The notes beneath the pieces are model-generated. The model was not told the origin of the DNA, did not search any database, and saw only the letters and a program-made list of their open reading frames with translations. From Fallopia convolvulus (lineage: Eukaryota; Streptophyta; Magnoliopsida; Caryophyllales; Polygonaceae): DNA of 64,000 bases. This document shows, piece after piece, positions 22,228-35,868 of the stretch. The stretch covers positions 13,684,272 through 13,748,271 of the forward strand of contig OZ024728.1 of assembly GCA_964016875.1 (NCBI GenBank). Reading direction: 5' to 3'. Every line of letters starts with the position of its first letter. Positions within the stretch are counted from its first letter, which is position 1. The position numbers were made by a program, and so were the translations under genes.

Positions 22228-22722
22228 TTACTTTTTACACATCTTCTTCTTCTTTGTGGCATCTTCAAGTTGCGTCACCTCGTCTCTCATGTAGACCCTC
22301 ATATATTTCTCCAATGCAAGGTGCATAGCCTTCCTTTTTTCCTTTAACCTCCTTCCAGTGTGCTTAGAAATTTGGCAAGCGTGTTGAAGGAGTTCGCGCA
22401 CGTTGTAAGATTGCTTCTTCCTCCCTAGACAGTAAGGACATTGAAGAGTGTCATCTTTCCTCCTAACTTGTGTCTTGCCTAGAACAAGTGATTCATAAGA
22501 CCCATCTGGCTTGTCTACATAGTCATCAATTTCTGAGTCATCTATGTCCGTTGATTTGGATTGAACATCGACGAGCTCTTCATCTGCCTTGTACATATCC
22601 TCTACTGCATGGGACATCTTCTCTTGTGTTTGAATCAGCTTATCCTGTACCTTGATCAACTCCGGTTGTACCTTGAACAACTCCTCAACCGTTGACAGGT
22701 CCTCAAGTGCCTTTAATATCTA
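22228..22722 (-). pseudogene. Coiled-coil plus zf-XS domain protein (SGS3/FDM family fragment)
   Basis: The frame runs from a likely splice acceptor (TTTAG before ATATTAAAG, about 22722) to the stop at 22228. It begins with a heptad-like helix (ELIKVQDKLIQTQEKMSHAV) and an acidic linker. The zf-XS zinc finger follows (about 22290-22520): SYESLVLGKTQVRRKDDTLQ, CPYCLGRKKQSYNVRELLQH, then KEKRKAMHLALEKYMRVYM. In known proteins (SGS3, FDM/IDN2) zf-XS precedes the double-stranded-RNA-binding XS domain and works in RNA silencing or RNA-directed DNA methylation. Here no XS domain follows; the protein stops about 20 residues later. An upstream exon would be needed for a start codon. It sits in the same Helitron and on the same strand as the Rep/helicase and the F-box gene. 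Confidence 0.72.
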
Positions 22723-25700
22723 AACATCAAACGTGTATATCAAATTAATAAAATAGATACACAATTGAACTGGTTTTCTAATTTCACTAATTCAAGGCAT
22801 TATGTCATTGAAAATAAATGGTTCATACAAGGGAGTTTAACGATGTGCCAAAAAATAAATTTTTACATAAAGATAAATTATTTTATATCTAAAATTACTG
22901 TATAAGTATACTCCCTCGGTTAGTTTTACATTAACTTTTATCGCCTAATATACATATATTAACACATATTGGAATCTTAACAATTTACTACTATTAAATT
23001 TATATTGGAAAAATGTGAATGTTACATCCGTTAAATTTGTCTTGCTTTTATTTGGGTAAAACAAAGGTTCAATTTCACAAATTTAAGATAAAATTCCAAC
23101 GAACACAAATACAAGTAAACATAAAAGTAAGTCTTAAAACATAAGTATAACTAAAAGATGAAATACTTTACATGTTGTATGCATACTATTTCACCTTAGT
23201 TCACAAATTCAGAAATCATAAAGCAAGAAATCAGAAGTGACTAAATCACAAAACATCATATATGGTCTTAAATAGTGAGGGCTACAAGATTTATGAACAT
23301 AGTGTGGCGGACATGCAATATTTAACATACACGTGTCATTACATAACAAATACCAATGAAACACTTACTATTAACGATCTTTTTATTTATTTAGTGGTTT
23401 AAAATAAAAAATATGAAGTTGAATTTAATTGGTTTAAAAGCCTTAAAGTGGAAATATGAAATTCAATTTCAAGTTGTATTCGACAAAAGCTTGAATAAAC
23501 AGAGGCAAAAGATTGGATGAAAAGCTATTGTCCTTGTATTTGATACTGTTGTTTTTTTTTTTTTGCCTTTTATCTTCTATATAACTACAAATAGATATAT
23601 CTCTACCGTCATTTTTTTAACTTTGTGTACAATATCACATGCAACAATAAATGTAAAGTCACCATAGTGAACAATTTGGTTTTTTCATCTACATGTCATG
23701 CGTATGTTGTCATCTACTATTTAATGTATATGATAAAGTGTGCGCATTATTCACAAAATATGTGCAATCATTAGGTCATTATTATTTATGGCATTTATAC
23801 TACCTACATATTAACAAAATTGTTTGCAATCATTAAGTAGTTATAAATATTTTTTTATCCATTATGACCCACTTTACTTCTCGAACAAATTTAAGTTTAA
23901 CACCATTTGTATGTATTTAAATTTATGGATCACAAATACAGTGTTACAAATAGACTTTTAAATACAGTTGTAATGCATTACGTAGCATTCATTATTACAA
24001 TATTACTTTATAACTTCGCTTTATATTCTCTATATTCTTATATGTTTCTGTAATTCTTTACAGTCATATATTGGAATTACCCCTCGCAATCACAACTCTT
24101 TTCATAAATGAATATAACTCTCGTAATAAGTATATCAACAATAATTTGGAATATACGCTAATTTTAAGGCATTAAATTATATACATATTTATTGACTTGT
24201 TAGTACAGCGTTAAATTATGGCATTTAGCTTGTATGTATAAAAACACACATAAACTTGTATAACAAGAGACAAGTTATACAAGTTACAAATACAATCAGT
24301 AAAATGAAAAAAATGATGAGCTAATAAAGTCATACAATATTCAAAGTAATAGGTACACCAACATGTCAAATATTATTACCGATATACATATGCCTAGAAT
24401 CAAACTTTTGTTCCTTGTTAAAACTTGTGCACATAAAAGACAACAAAGGAGGTGTGCCGCGGGTTTTTTAAGTTGGCTATATTATCTTATGCATGTATAC
24501 AAACACAAATTTCAACAATCAAACGACGACTACTTTATTGAAATCACAAATATTAACTCAACCCTTGCCTACTTGCACTTTGTCTTATATTGGGATTTAA
24601 GTTGACAATGTTCCCGCAAGAATAATTTTGTTGTTTTAACTCAACCCTTGCCTGCTTGCACTTTGTCTTATATTGGGATTTAAGTTGACAATGTTCACGC
24701 AAGAATATTTTTGTTGTTTTAATGTTCCTCAAAATTCGTGTCGGTATTGCTTAGCTCTTACATAATCTTGGGATATATATTCTTGGAAAAGTGTGATCGA
24801 CTTATGTGATATTTGGATGTTAACGGGTATTCTTGACATGGCTCGAAAATCGTGTCCAAGTTACTTCGCTCGTAACCAAGCTCGGATAATTTATGTAATA
24901 TTACGTTTTATATTAGAATATCTCAATCGAATCATATCATCTTCTTTATGGATTTTAGCACTCTTTTATGTTTTATATTAAAATATATATTGTAAAATAA
25001 CAAAGTTTTATAAAATAACACGTAATTTCGAGGAACACTAAAATAACATAATTACTCTTGAGAAATAATGAATAATGAATTAATAACAGCCGCACGATAG
25101 TATTTATGAAATTGGACAGTCGTAATTAAAAGGTATGAATTAATAACAGTCGCACGATAGTTTTAGCAAAATTATCTCAATTTTATAAAAATGGATGACC
25201 CTGATACAAAGTTACATACGCTTTTATATTACACACATTTCATGAAACATTACAAATTGTAACTTGTATGCATGTACATAAATGATGTCGGTACTAATTT
25301 TGTTTACTGTATGCAGCCATAATGACGGCACCACTACTTTAATAGTCAAACCCAAGGCATTTGCCATGCATAAGTAACATGATTTGTTTTTCGACCAAAA
25401 AAATAATAACACGATTTGTTTAAACATATTTATATATAATCATATTACACTAATAGTGATGCAATTTATTATTTCAATTTTCGTACGAAGCGCACCCTTG
25501 TAGATTTGCATATTTTATACACATAATATTATCATGTCAACATTTAATGACTATTTTATACACATAATATTATCATGTCAACATTTAATGACTATGTAAA
25601 TGCACACACACTAATGAAATTGTGACTATGTAAATGCACACACAAGAGCCTTTACAAGTGTATTTAATCTTCATAAAACAACACACAATTTCTAATCAAA

Positions 25701-25807
25701 CAACCATATACACTACCTACAACATATCTATTTACAAGTGTATTTAATCTTCATAAAACAACACAGAGTTTCTAATAAAACAACCATATACACTACCCAC
25801 AACATAT
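22723..25807. other. AT-rich Helitron interior with small tandem duplications
   Basis: No gene recognised. Direct duplications: 24555-24637/24638-24720 (83 bp), 25511-25551/25552-25592 (41 bp) and 25651-25730/25731-25810 (80 bp). Confidence 0.5.
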
Positions 25808-28800
25808 CTACATAACATTTGCCTTTGATAACACATCAAAAGATACAACATTTGATACACGTGCCGACATAGAATACATCATATCAGTAGGAGGTAGAAA
25901 AATGGTCAAATCGGTACGCCTGCGTGCTCTAGAACAACCAACATATAATTGTCCGTGAGAAAAACAAGGATGTTGTAAGAAAACAGCAACTTGTCTAAGA
26001 GTCTGTCCTTGAGCCTTATTAATTGTCATTGCAAAACATAGTTTAATAGGAAATTGTTTCCTCTGAAATTTAAAAGGATAGCGTGATGAATCAGTCGGGC
26101 ATAAATTAATGCGCGGTAAAAAAACTTGATCCCCTTTATGATATCCAGAAGCAATTTCACAATGTATCAAATTCTTATAAAATTCTTTGCAAATTAATCT
26201 AGTACCATTGCATAATCCGTTAGGAGGATCTAAATTGCGTAACAAAATAACAGGACAACCTATTTTCAACATCAGTGCATGTGGACTCATACCAGAAGGA
26301 CACAAAGTATTAATGAACTCATTTGGATATAAATTGCAATCATCATCCATAACTTCATCACTACCTAAATATGTTGTACATTTTACCGGAAATCTGTCAA
26401 TCAATGCAGCATTCATATGGTCGACACTTTCATTAGTCGATGTCAAAATTGCATGTTCACTATATATATCGGTTTGCCATTTAGAAGTCAACATTTCAGA
26501 AAAAACATTTATAACAAGCTTCTCAATATAATTTTCATCAATACTACAACACGTTATTAATTCAGGAGGAATTCTAACAAATTCTCGTTCTTCTTTTTGC
26601 GAGCACCCATTTCCTAATTCCAACAGGAAACGTGAAAATTCCACATCTTCTTTAGCTCTCATATTCAAATTAAGTCTGAATTTGATTAAATGTGGCCATA
26701 GAAAAGAACTGACAAAGCTTGCACTCACAGCCTCAAATTGAGTCTTTAAAGGTAGCACAGGGAGTACCTGTCTGAAGTCACCGCCAAACACAAATACCTT
26801 ACCACCAAACAGTTGTTTATTGTCACACAGGTCTTGCAAAAGTTCATTCACAGCCTAAATGTCATTCTTGTTTGCCATGGAAGCTTCATCCCATATAAAT
26901 AATGAGGTAGCCTGTAAAAGGTTAGCTAATCCACTTTTCTTAGACACATTACAACTGCGATTACCTTCAGTGTCTATTGGGATTTTAAATCTTGAATGTG
27001 CTGTTCTACCGGTAGGAATATTAGAGGCAGCAATCCCAGAAGTTGCAGTTGGAATTACAATTATACCAAGCGCTCTAACTACAGCATATAAAACACAATA
27101 TAAAAACGTTTTTCCAGTTCCACCTGGCCCATCTACAAAAAAAACACCCCCCTTGTTTTTTACAACATGGTCATAGATACAGTCAAAAGCAACGCGCTGT
27201 TCCGCATTCAATTTTGATTCAGCATTTATATATTCCACAGGAATTGGAGCAACAAGTGCATCACTAATATCATGAGTTATTCTAGAAGTATATGTCTCAA
27301 CTGTTAAAGGTGGATGCAAATTGTAATGCGCCACACTCTTTCCCATTCCACTTAAATACTTTTCAATGTTATAAGAAGTTAAAGAAGCAATTGGATTTGA
27401 TTCATTTGGATATGAATGTGCATAATCTTCAGAAAGATAAGCGTAAAATTGTGTGTATAATTTACGAGGATCATTAACTTCAGAGAATAGTAAAAGAGTA
27501 GCAAATAATCTGCGCAATGTACATGGCATATGTACTGTACATGCTTCTTCCAAACAAATTGCCGCATAATCATCCTCTACTACAAGAGTACGCTTTGTAG
27601 CTGCCTCTTTAAACGTTGTATATTTAACATCATCGACAGTTAATAAATCATCAAATGAAATAGGTGCTCTAACATTACAAAGTAGCAATCGAAGGAAATA
27701 CCTTTCACCTTCTGACGGATTAACGTAATTCAATCTTCCAATGCAATCCCTTTTTTTGCGAATGGACCATGTTTTAGTTGCCTTATCAAAAACATTGAAG
27801 GTTGGGAATTAAGCATACAAGAGTTTATCTTCACCTAAATTTTTAGCATTGGCTTCAAAAAAAGCTGTTAACATTGTCTTCTTACGCACTTCATTACCAA
27901 ACAGGCCTTCTAAATTTTCATATTCAATAAACACTAATGGTTGCATATTTGGAAGGTGTATTTGCAAAGGAGTAACAGCTGGGTAGGTGTCAAATAAATC
28001 GAATTTAAAAATTCGCCATGCGGCCTCAGGAGGACTAATCCACCGCCCAGTTTGAAAAGAGGTAATTTCATCTTGTATTTCTACAGCACTTCCATCTATA
28101 TCAAAACAAACGCGATCATGACCTTTGTATAAATATTTGTAGATATATTTAACGGCTTTCACTGTTGAGCATATTTCAACATTAATATGACAATTAAAAA
28201 GGGATAATAGATACGGATTATAAGGAACAACAGATCTATTATCAAGCAGTTTATGTCGAACAAGTACAGAATCCCCATTGTTTCTTCTCCTATAAATAGG
28301 ATAAGAATCTTCACCACATGTTGTATATTCAGCAAATTTTTTAGGATAATCAAATTTGCATACAAGACAGCGTCTTTTTCTTTCGTACATGCACATTTTT
28401 TATTCGATTCTCCACAAGGACCATGCATCATATGCTGTATTACAAGATCACGTAAAAATTGATTTTCAATTGGTGGAAGTTCAGCGTATATATATTCGTC
28501 GAACTTTTCAGGCCTCATAATTTTGTTTTCTTTGTCCAAAATTATAAGCAAGTGTGCATGCGGTAAACCACGCTTTTGAAATTCAACCACATAAATTCTT
28601 GCAGCAACAGGACCAAATATTTGTTCATTATATATTAAATGTTTTAGGTGCAGTAGTTTCGCACAAAAGATATGTGCTTCTATATCTGGCATGTCACTAC
28701 TCTTTTCTCCATTACGCAATTCTGCTTGTATTTCAGGCCAATTAGGATTGCACGTCATAGTTATAAAAATATCTGGTTTACCAAATTTTTGCACAAGCGC

Positions 28801-30212
28801 CATTGCATTATAATATCTACAACGCATATCTCTAGAACCACCAATAAAGGTTGCAAGCAAAATAATACGATGTCCAACATTTGACGCTTTTACTTTTCCC
28901 TTAGTAATACTGTCATATATACCTTGATAGAGTTCACTACGAAGGATGCTTTGATTTCGTCTAAGATAATCCAAATGCGTATTCTCGATTTTCACATACA
29001 TATCAACTATATATTGCAAAAAAATACGTCCCGTATGCAAAATAAAATTACCTGGTCGGATTTGGAACATATAAGCGTAATACTCTCGACATGATACCTC
29101 CTTCTCTGCTCTAGGGGGTTTCTTGGAAGAAGCTGTATAAACAAAATGTAAACGTAAGCACTAAATGACACAAGTACTAATTTACAACACATAAAAAACA
29201 GAAAATACATTCCATTACCTTTCATCTCACGTACAATTACATCTGAAGCATCCTGGACTAAACATGCTGATATAGGAAACGACGCGTCATCACAAGCATG
29301 AACCATACCTTTACGTGAACGTTTAAGTCCCTGATGCCATCATGACTCCCCTTTACAAAATAAAAGTGGATATTACAACGGGTCATAACATCCATAATAA
29401 TGCAATACACGATGTTCTTCACCTGCAATTCCGTTAACAATAATGTGTGGACTGTTAATGTTCGACGTACATCCATCATCTACCAAAATAGCAACAACCT
29501 CATCAAATAAAGGTGCATTGAAAACACGTTGATCAAGCACTGTATTTTTTACTATTTTAATACGTAACGTAGGCGGTACAACAACCTGATGTAGGGATCT
29601 AAAGAATAAAGCGTATGGATTGCCATATGTAATCCTCGTAAGATACTCTATCATTTCAGTACGCAATTCTTTAAAATAATTAGCACGTGCATTTAACTCG
29701 AAAGTGCCGTCATAAAAATACATCTGCAAATACTTTGGTTGCATATCAGGATGTGGAATTAAGCTCGGAACAAAATGGTATAGTTGTCCATGCAATTGTA
29801 GTATGTGACTGCCCTTGTGATTATGCGCCTTCATATGCCCACCGAGTGAGCTGAATGCGAAAAAATTATTATAAACTCGAGCGTACGTACGAAAATGGAT
29901 GCTCATATCGTCAGCCGATGTAAACAAATCACGCAAGCTCTGAGGAATTATATGCTTTGCTAACTTTATCTCACCATTGTAGCAGCACATAGTTGGTGTT
30001 TCCCTCGCAAATTGTTTTGCTCTGCATAAAGAACAAACCGAAGGTGTAGGCAAAATTAATGGACTCGTACTCAAATGGGCTAAACCAATACCTTTATACA
30101 CCTTCACAACATTTTGAGGCATAAGACCCCGTCTTCTATTTGCAGGCGGCTTATCACGTATCACTTCGTCCGAAGTAGGACACGCCCGCTTACCCCTATT
30201 ACGTCCCTCCAT
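25808..30212 (-). pseudogene. Helitron Rep/helicase (RepHel), decayed
   Basis: Start ATG 30212 (MEGRNRGKR). The N-terminal part carries HIIPQSLRDLF, HILQLHGQLYHFVP and VNGIAGEEHRVLHYYGCYDP. Next is the Helitron-like N/Rep nuclease: EFQKRGLPHAHLLIIL holds the HUH-type H-x-H pair, and AVKYIYKYLYKGHDR holds the tyrosines that nick DNA. The C-terminal half is a Pif1-like helicase: Walker A GPGGTGKTFLY, Walker B LFIWDEASM, GGDFRQVLPVL, and near the end AMTINKAQGQTL and QLYVGCSRAR. An intron at 29133-29218 (GT-AG, 86 nt) keeps the frame. Breaks: in-frame stops at 29373-29375, 29340-29342, 27809-27811 and 26855-26857, and a frameshift near 28385. It would nick and unwind the element for rolling-circle transfer; this copy cannot. 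Confidence 0.93.
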
Positions 30213-33200
30213 CGAATTACGTACTTTAATCGAAGTACCGCATGCTGCAATGTTTATCACACCTAACAGGTACTGGCCAAAGCTTAAAGTATACTTTACG
30301 TCAGTGCAAACAAATTATACAAGGAAATGGGATTCCCCGCATTTCCCTCGTGCTTAATTAACACATGAATTACTTGACACCCACATTAAATTAATATGCA
30401 TGGTATTGAAAGGAGTAATAAGTTTTAATTTTATACAAGTAGTAAAATGTGCAACATACAGTACACAATATACATGCAAGCCACTTATTTGTTTCACCTA
30501 ACAGGGGATTGATTTCTAAGCACTACCATTTCTAATTTTCCATTTGGAGATTAGCATATTTTCTTTTTAAAAACCATAAAATTTCACAGGAAAAGGGTCG
30601 GTCATTATTTAGTATAAACCTAACTTCATAGCTCATTATTAGAAACTGCATGTCAATTTCTAGTTACAAATATACCATAAGACGTGAAATTGGACTTCGC
30701 ATTAAAAATATATGCAGCTACTTATTTGTTTCATCTAACAGGGGATTGATTTCTAACCACTACCATTTCTAATTTTCCATTTGGAGATTGTCATATTGTC
30801 TTTGTAAAAACCATAAAGTTTAGCACGAAAAGGGTCGGTCATTATTTAGTATAAACCTAACTTCATAGCTCATTATTAGACACTGCATGTCAATTTTTAA
30901 TTACAAATATACCATAAGACGTGAAATTGGACTACGCATTAAAAATATATGCAACAATCATCACACAAGGTCGAAACCACTTTCCTTCTACTCCTGCCTT
31001 AAATAAGTAGTCAACATGAAATGCAATCTTGGAGATTTAAATAGGCAGCATTAAATTACCAAGATCGAAACGATAAAGTATAATAAAAAATTGTCAACTA
31101 TTGTAATGACAGTAACAAGGGCAAAAAAATTATTGAGTAAAATTATGTCGTATAATACATCATGATAAAATAGGTTACAAGATAACGCTCCTACACATTT
31201 AAATATGTCTTGGCATAATATATATTACTTTAGTTTGAAAAGTCAAAATAAATGGCCATACAACGGTTACACATATCATGACATCATGATTTTATGTAGT
31301 AGATAACTGACACGCACATACTTAAATTTGTCTTAATGTAAAATATCTAGCAATTTAGTTTTAAAATTCAATTGAAATGGATATCAAGTTGTATAGTCCA
31401 CGTTTGCCTATTCACTTGAATAACGATTTGATTTTTTTTTTTATGCAGTCATATTATCTTGTTTGCGAACCACTAACTTTTGCAATACAATTATAATATT
31501 AACGCAAATTTTTTTATACCCAATATATATCCGATGGAGTAATTGAAATGAAAAACATAAGTATAAAATTACCAATAAATAACACATATGCTATCAAATA
31601 CACGCATGACAATATATGTGTAGTAGAAAATTGACACCAAAATTTATGTGAAACAATAATAGTAGACTATTAGGTTAACAAACAAATAGAACACATACAG
31701 TGAAATACAAATATCCCAATACATATATTAACACACTGACAAAATTAGTTATGCAACAGCACACACAAGAAACAAATTTATACCTTTAACTATGTGTGTA
31801 CGAACCTTTGCACAACCTGCATATAAACAAAAGCAATGAGTGTTAATAAACCACAAATATTGACAAAGATGACAGTATATAATGAAACAGTGACATAATA
31901 TATTATTGAGCAGCACACAAAAGGAACAAATTCATACCTTCAAATCCGATTTGTATGAAAAAAGAGCTTTGCACAAACTATATATATAAACAAAAGTAAT
32001 GAGGGTGAATGAACAAAAAATTTATAGAATTCATAAACATTGACCAAAACAGAAGAGTATTAGTTTGATACCTTCAAATTCAATATGTAAGAGATAATAT
32101 CTTTGCACAAACTGTATATAAACAAAAGGAATAAGGATTAATGAACCTGAAATATATAATTGTCAAAGAAACTGAACAAATAAAAAAGAGTATTACTCGA
32201 TGACCATAATCGAAATGAAAGCAATGAAGTATGTAGGAAATGGTATCGAAGGGCCCTTAAATACTGAAGACATTCATGACATAAGAAATACAAAATATTT
32301 TATGACGTATGGATAATATGTAACTATCTCACGCGTCAACATAATGATACGACACGTTCGATGAACAAAAAAATTTGTGCAATGATTGCCTCTTCATTCA
32401 CACGACTCAATATCATATAAACCAAAAATTATTAATTTCCACACAGAATTTTGTGTGCTATAAAAAAGTCAACCGTTTTATAAGTCGTGGCAAAAGGCAG
32501 CCGCTATTATTTCCTGTCGTTCAATATTAGAAGTTATCATGCCGCCATTTTATCCAATAAACGTTAGCAAAAGCAGCAGATATGTTTTGGACATAGTCAA
32601 ACTCAATCTAAAAACCGCAGCCGCAATGTTATCTATAGATACATGTTGGAAAAAGTCAAGCCGACACCGCAATCTGTAAGCCAGCCGCATGTATGATCTA
32701 AACGCATATTAATTTTACTTTATTTACATATAATCATCCATATTAGACATAATCAAATAAAGTCATGTACCATCAAAGTTTTAATACAAAATGAATATTA
32801 AACAATTTAATGTAATTTATAACTATTACACAGACGTCAGACATCCCATAAATAAATTATGCATTAGTGATAATTTGTAATACTATACATATGTTTAAAA
32901 CATGTAACAGAAAAAATGTTCAGTACATTTGCTTTACTATATTAAATACTTATGTTTACCACATATAACACTCATTTTAATACATAACAACAAATTAAAG
33001 ATAAATGAAAACAAAATCAATATACAAATATATAGACGAAAATGGTGACTTCAATTGACCTTATCAACATCTTCAATTGCTCAGTTTCACTTAGTCAAAT
33101 GTAAACAACTAATCATTACAATCCAATTCTCATTGAACAAATAAATATAATGCCTAATAAGACAAGAAAAAAACATATACAATTGCCTAACAAAGACAAC

Positions 33201-33365
33201 AAAAATACATTTAATTAGTGTACTAAAAGCAATTAAAGCGACATTTTTTTCTCCAAATTAACTTCCACCAATGAGAACATACAATCTCACATTATCATAT
33301 TTGTTTAGCATTGATTTATATGATTACTGTTCATGGCAACATTCGCACTTTTCTAGTATTATAGA
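30213..33365. other. 5' part of the Helitron, non-coding, repeat-rich
   Basis: No ORF of note. It contains a 237-bp tandem duplication (30480-30955) and about three degenerate repeats of roughly 140 bp at 31778-32165, built around TTTGCACAAACTGTATATAA-like sequence. Confidence 0.5.
30480..30955. repeat. 237-bp tandem duplication
   Basis: Two nearly identical copies: 30480-30716 and 30717-30955, each starting near CTTATTTGTTTCA and ending near ATTAAAAATATATGCA. Confidence 0.9.
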
Positions 33366-33502
33366 TTACTATATACAAAAGCGGAGGTTAAAAAAATTAT
33401 TAAACAACACATGTCACATTTAGATTGGACCACATCACCCTTTTTTTAAACTAGTCTTATTGTGTATTCTATAAGATTTGAATTTGACAATTTATGGAAA
33501 AA

Positions 33503-34582
33503 CTAGTTGAAGTCCATTGATATTCACGGGATAATTTTACTAAAAAACTATACAATTCTACGATATTAATTTAAAATACTAAATATATTTATATAATATT
33601 ATAATAAATTATGCAATAGACAAATTATTTTTTTTACATTGTACTCCATATTTTAATTGAATATATTTTTTTAATATTTTTCCATTATTTGTGGAGATCT
33701 TGTCCAAATTTAGATTGAAATTATTAAAATATTGATTTTAATTTTCATTGAATATTTTTAAATAATATTTTCTTATTTTTTTAGACATTAATATGTATAA
33801 AATACTCTTTTTTTTAATAAATTTTATAAAGATAATAATAATTAGGATAGGTTATCTATAAAGCATGAAGCATAATATAATTATTAAAATATTTTTGTAA
33901 AGTAAATTTATTAAATTTATATATTAGGGTTCTTATCTTTTACTCTATAATAATAAGAATGTTTGTAAATATGAAAAATACAATATAAAGATTAGTATAG
34001 AAAAGAACATTATCCTTGCTTTAAGATATAAAATATAGAGAAAATCATCTATGTATTATTTTGAATTTTATTAATTTAAAGTAAAATTCGAATTTTTATT
34101 TTTTTGACATTTACATATAATCTTAGTCATCAACATAAAATTATATCTTTTTCTCAAAATAAAAATATATCAACACAACAAAATTTATTTTTTAAAATTA
34201 TATCATTATAGAGATATAAATTTTATACTTGAAAGCTCAAGCCTTATTAAAAGATCAAAAAAATATATATTAAGACCCTAAATCTTGTTAAGAGATAAAA
34301 ATATTAAATTAATATGGAAAATATCATCGCATAGGAATTTATGTATATAAAATTATACAAATATGTTATCTATTGTAGTAAACTAATACATAATCCATAG
34401 ATGGAAAATTATATACATAAAAAATTATATAAACATGTTATCTATTTAATATATATAGCAAGAATACTATAGGTTGTTACAAAATTTATTAAATATAATT
34501 TCACATTAGTTTATTCAAAAGTGTCACGTGACGCAAATTTTACAACAGACTTAGGTTCTGCTTTATAATGTATTAGGGTAGA
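33503..34582 (-). mobile_element. Small non-autonomous Helitron
   Basis: The 5' end on the minus strand reads TCTACCCTAATACATTATAA from 34582 downward. The 3' end reads CCCGTGAATATCAATGGAC (weak, decayed hairpin), then TTCAACTAG ending at 33503. Host bases are A before and T after. It is about 1.1 kb, AT-rich and non-coding. Its sequence is related in inverted orientation to 48477-49300. Confidence 0.65.
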
Positions 34583-35868
34583 TAACCATCAAATTAAAAA
34601 AATCCAATCTAGGCAAACCAATATTTTGTGATAATTTATTTAATTTAAAAAGATTTTATCTAATGTGAAATAAACTACAAAAATAATAAATAATAATGCT
34701 AAATATTTAATATAATAATGTTATATAAGTTATATTTACTACCATTTTAAAAACTAAATATCATATAGAATTTTTCTATGTAAATAATTTTTTTAATATA
34801 CAAGTTATTTTAAAAATTCTATATAACAATATAAGAAATAAAAAGTAAATATAATTTTATCCTAATATACAACTATATATTAAAATTGTACCTTTTTGAG
34901 CCATTACATTGATTCTAGCCCCACCTTATATTTAAAAAAAAATAAATTTTATTTATACTATTTTAGCTTTTCCAATTGAATTTATTTCTATCTATTGATG
35001 GGGAAAAAAATAAATTCGAATTTTAATTCATAACGAAGAAAAGAATCTAATCTTTATCTTTTTATCTATTTGTGGAAAAAATTATACTAAATTAAATTTT
35101 GATAAAAAAATTCAATATCTAGATAATTACTTGCGTAAATTGAATTTTGATGAAAAAATTATATTATATTTTCCTTAATTTCCTTTTTTGGCTTATCTAT
35201 CTATAACTATATATTAAAGTTGTACCTTTACGAGCCGCTACATTAATTTTGGCCCCATCTTATATTTAAAATTTTAATTTTAATTTATATTAATTAAGTT
35301 TTTTAATTAATTTTTTTTATATCTATTTATGTGAAAATTTTAATTTGAATTTGAATTGAAAATAACGATTTTTTATCTTGATCTTCTTATCTATTTACGT
35401 AAAAGATTTATATTAAAATAAATTTTGATATAAAAAAGTAAAAATTTACATTATCTAGATAATTACTTGTCTAAATTGCATTTTGATTAAAAACAATTAC
35501 ATTATCTTTTCCTTATTTTCCTTTTTAGTTTATTCATGTCAATATAGATGATTTTTTATCTTTAAAAATCTAATCTTTATTCATATTTTTCATCTTTTCT
35601 TATTAACTATCTTTTTAGCTTTTTATTTAAATAATTTTTAAAGAATTGAACTTGATTAATAAAATATAAGAATTTACATTATTTTTACCTTTTTATCCAT
35701 TTTTGTAAAAGATTTTTAAAAGTGAATGATTCTAATTGAAATAATTTTATGCATTTTTCCATAATTAATTATCATTAAGCCATCAAAATAATATTGGGCT
35801 CACTTTAATAACTTTGGATTCGTCTCACATTATAACAGCTATAAAATTTTATATTAACTTTTTCTAAT
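34583..35868. other. AT-rich Helitron-like sequence
   Basis: No genes. It holds two of the three copies of a roughly 70-bp conserved segment (34858-34935 and 35199-35275; the third is 39453-39530), each with ACTATATATTAAA followed by a GAGCC motif, as at Helitron 5' ends. Confidence 0.45.

Larger units (their letters stand above)
18418..33365 (-). mobile_element. Helitron of about 15 kb (minus strand) with Rep/helicase and extra genes
   Basis: The 3' end on the minus strand is a perfect 8-bp hairpin (stems 18429-18436 and 18440-18447, CCGCGTGC/GCACGCGG), a 7-nt gap and CTAG at 18418-18421. The 5' end is TCTATAATACTAG at 33365 downward. The flanking host bases are A at the 5' side and T at the 3' side, the A/T target typical of Helitrons, with no target duplication. 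Inside, all on the minus strand, are a Rep/helicase gene, an F-box gene and a zf-XS exon. The Rep/helicase is decayed, so this copy is no longer autonomous. Confidence 0.88.

Noticed and set aside
22470..22655. Plus-strand ORF opposite the zf-XS exon
   Set aside because: Shadow of the minus frame that encodes the zinc finger.
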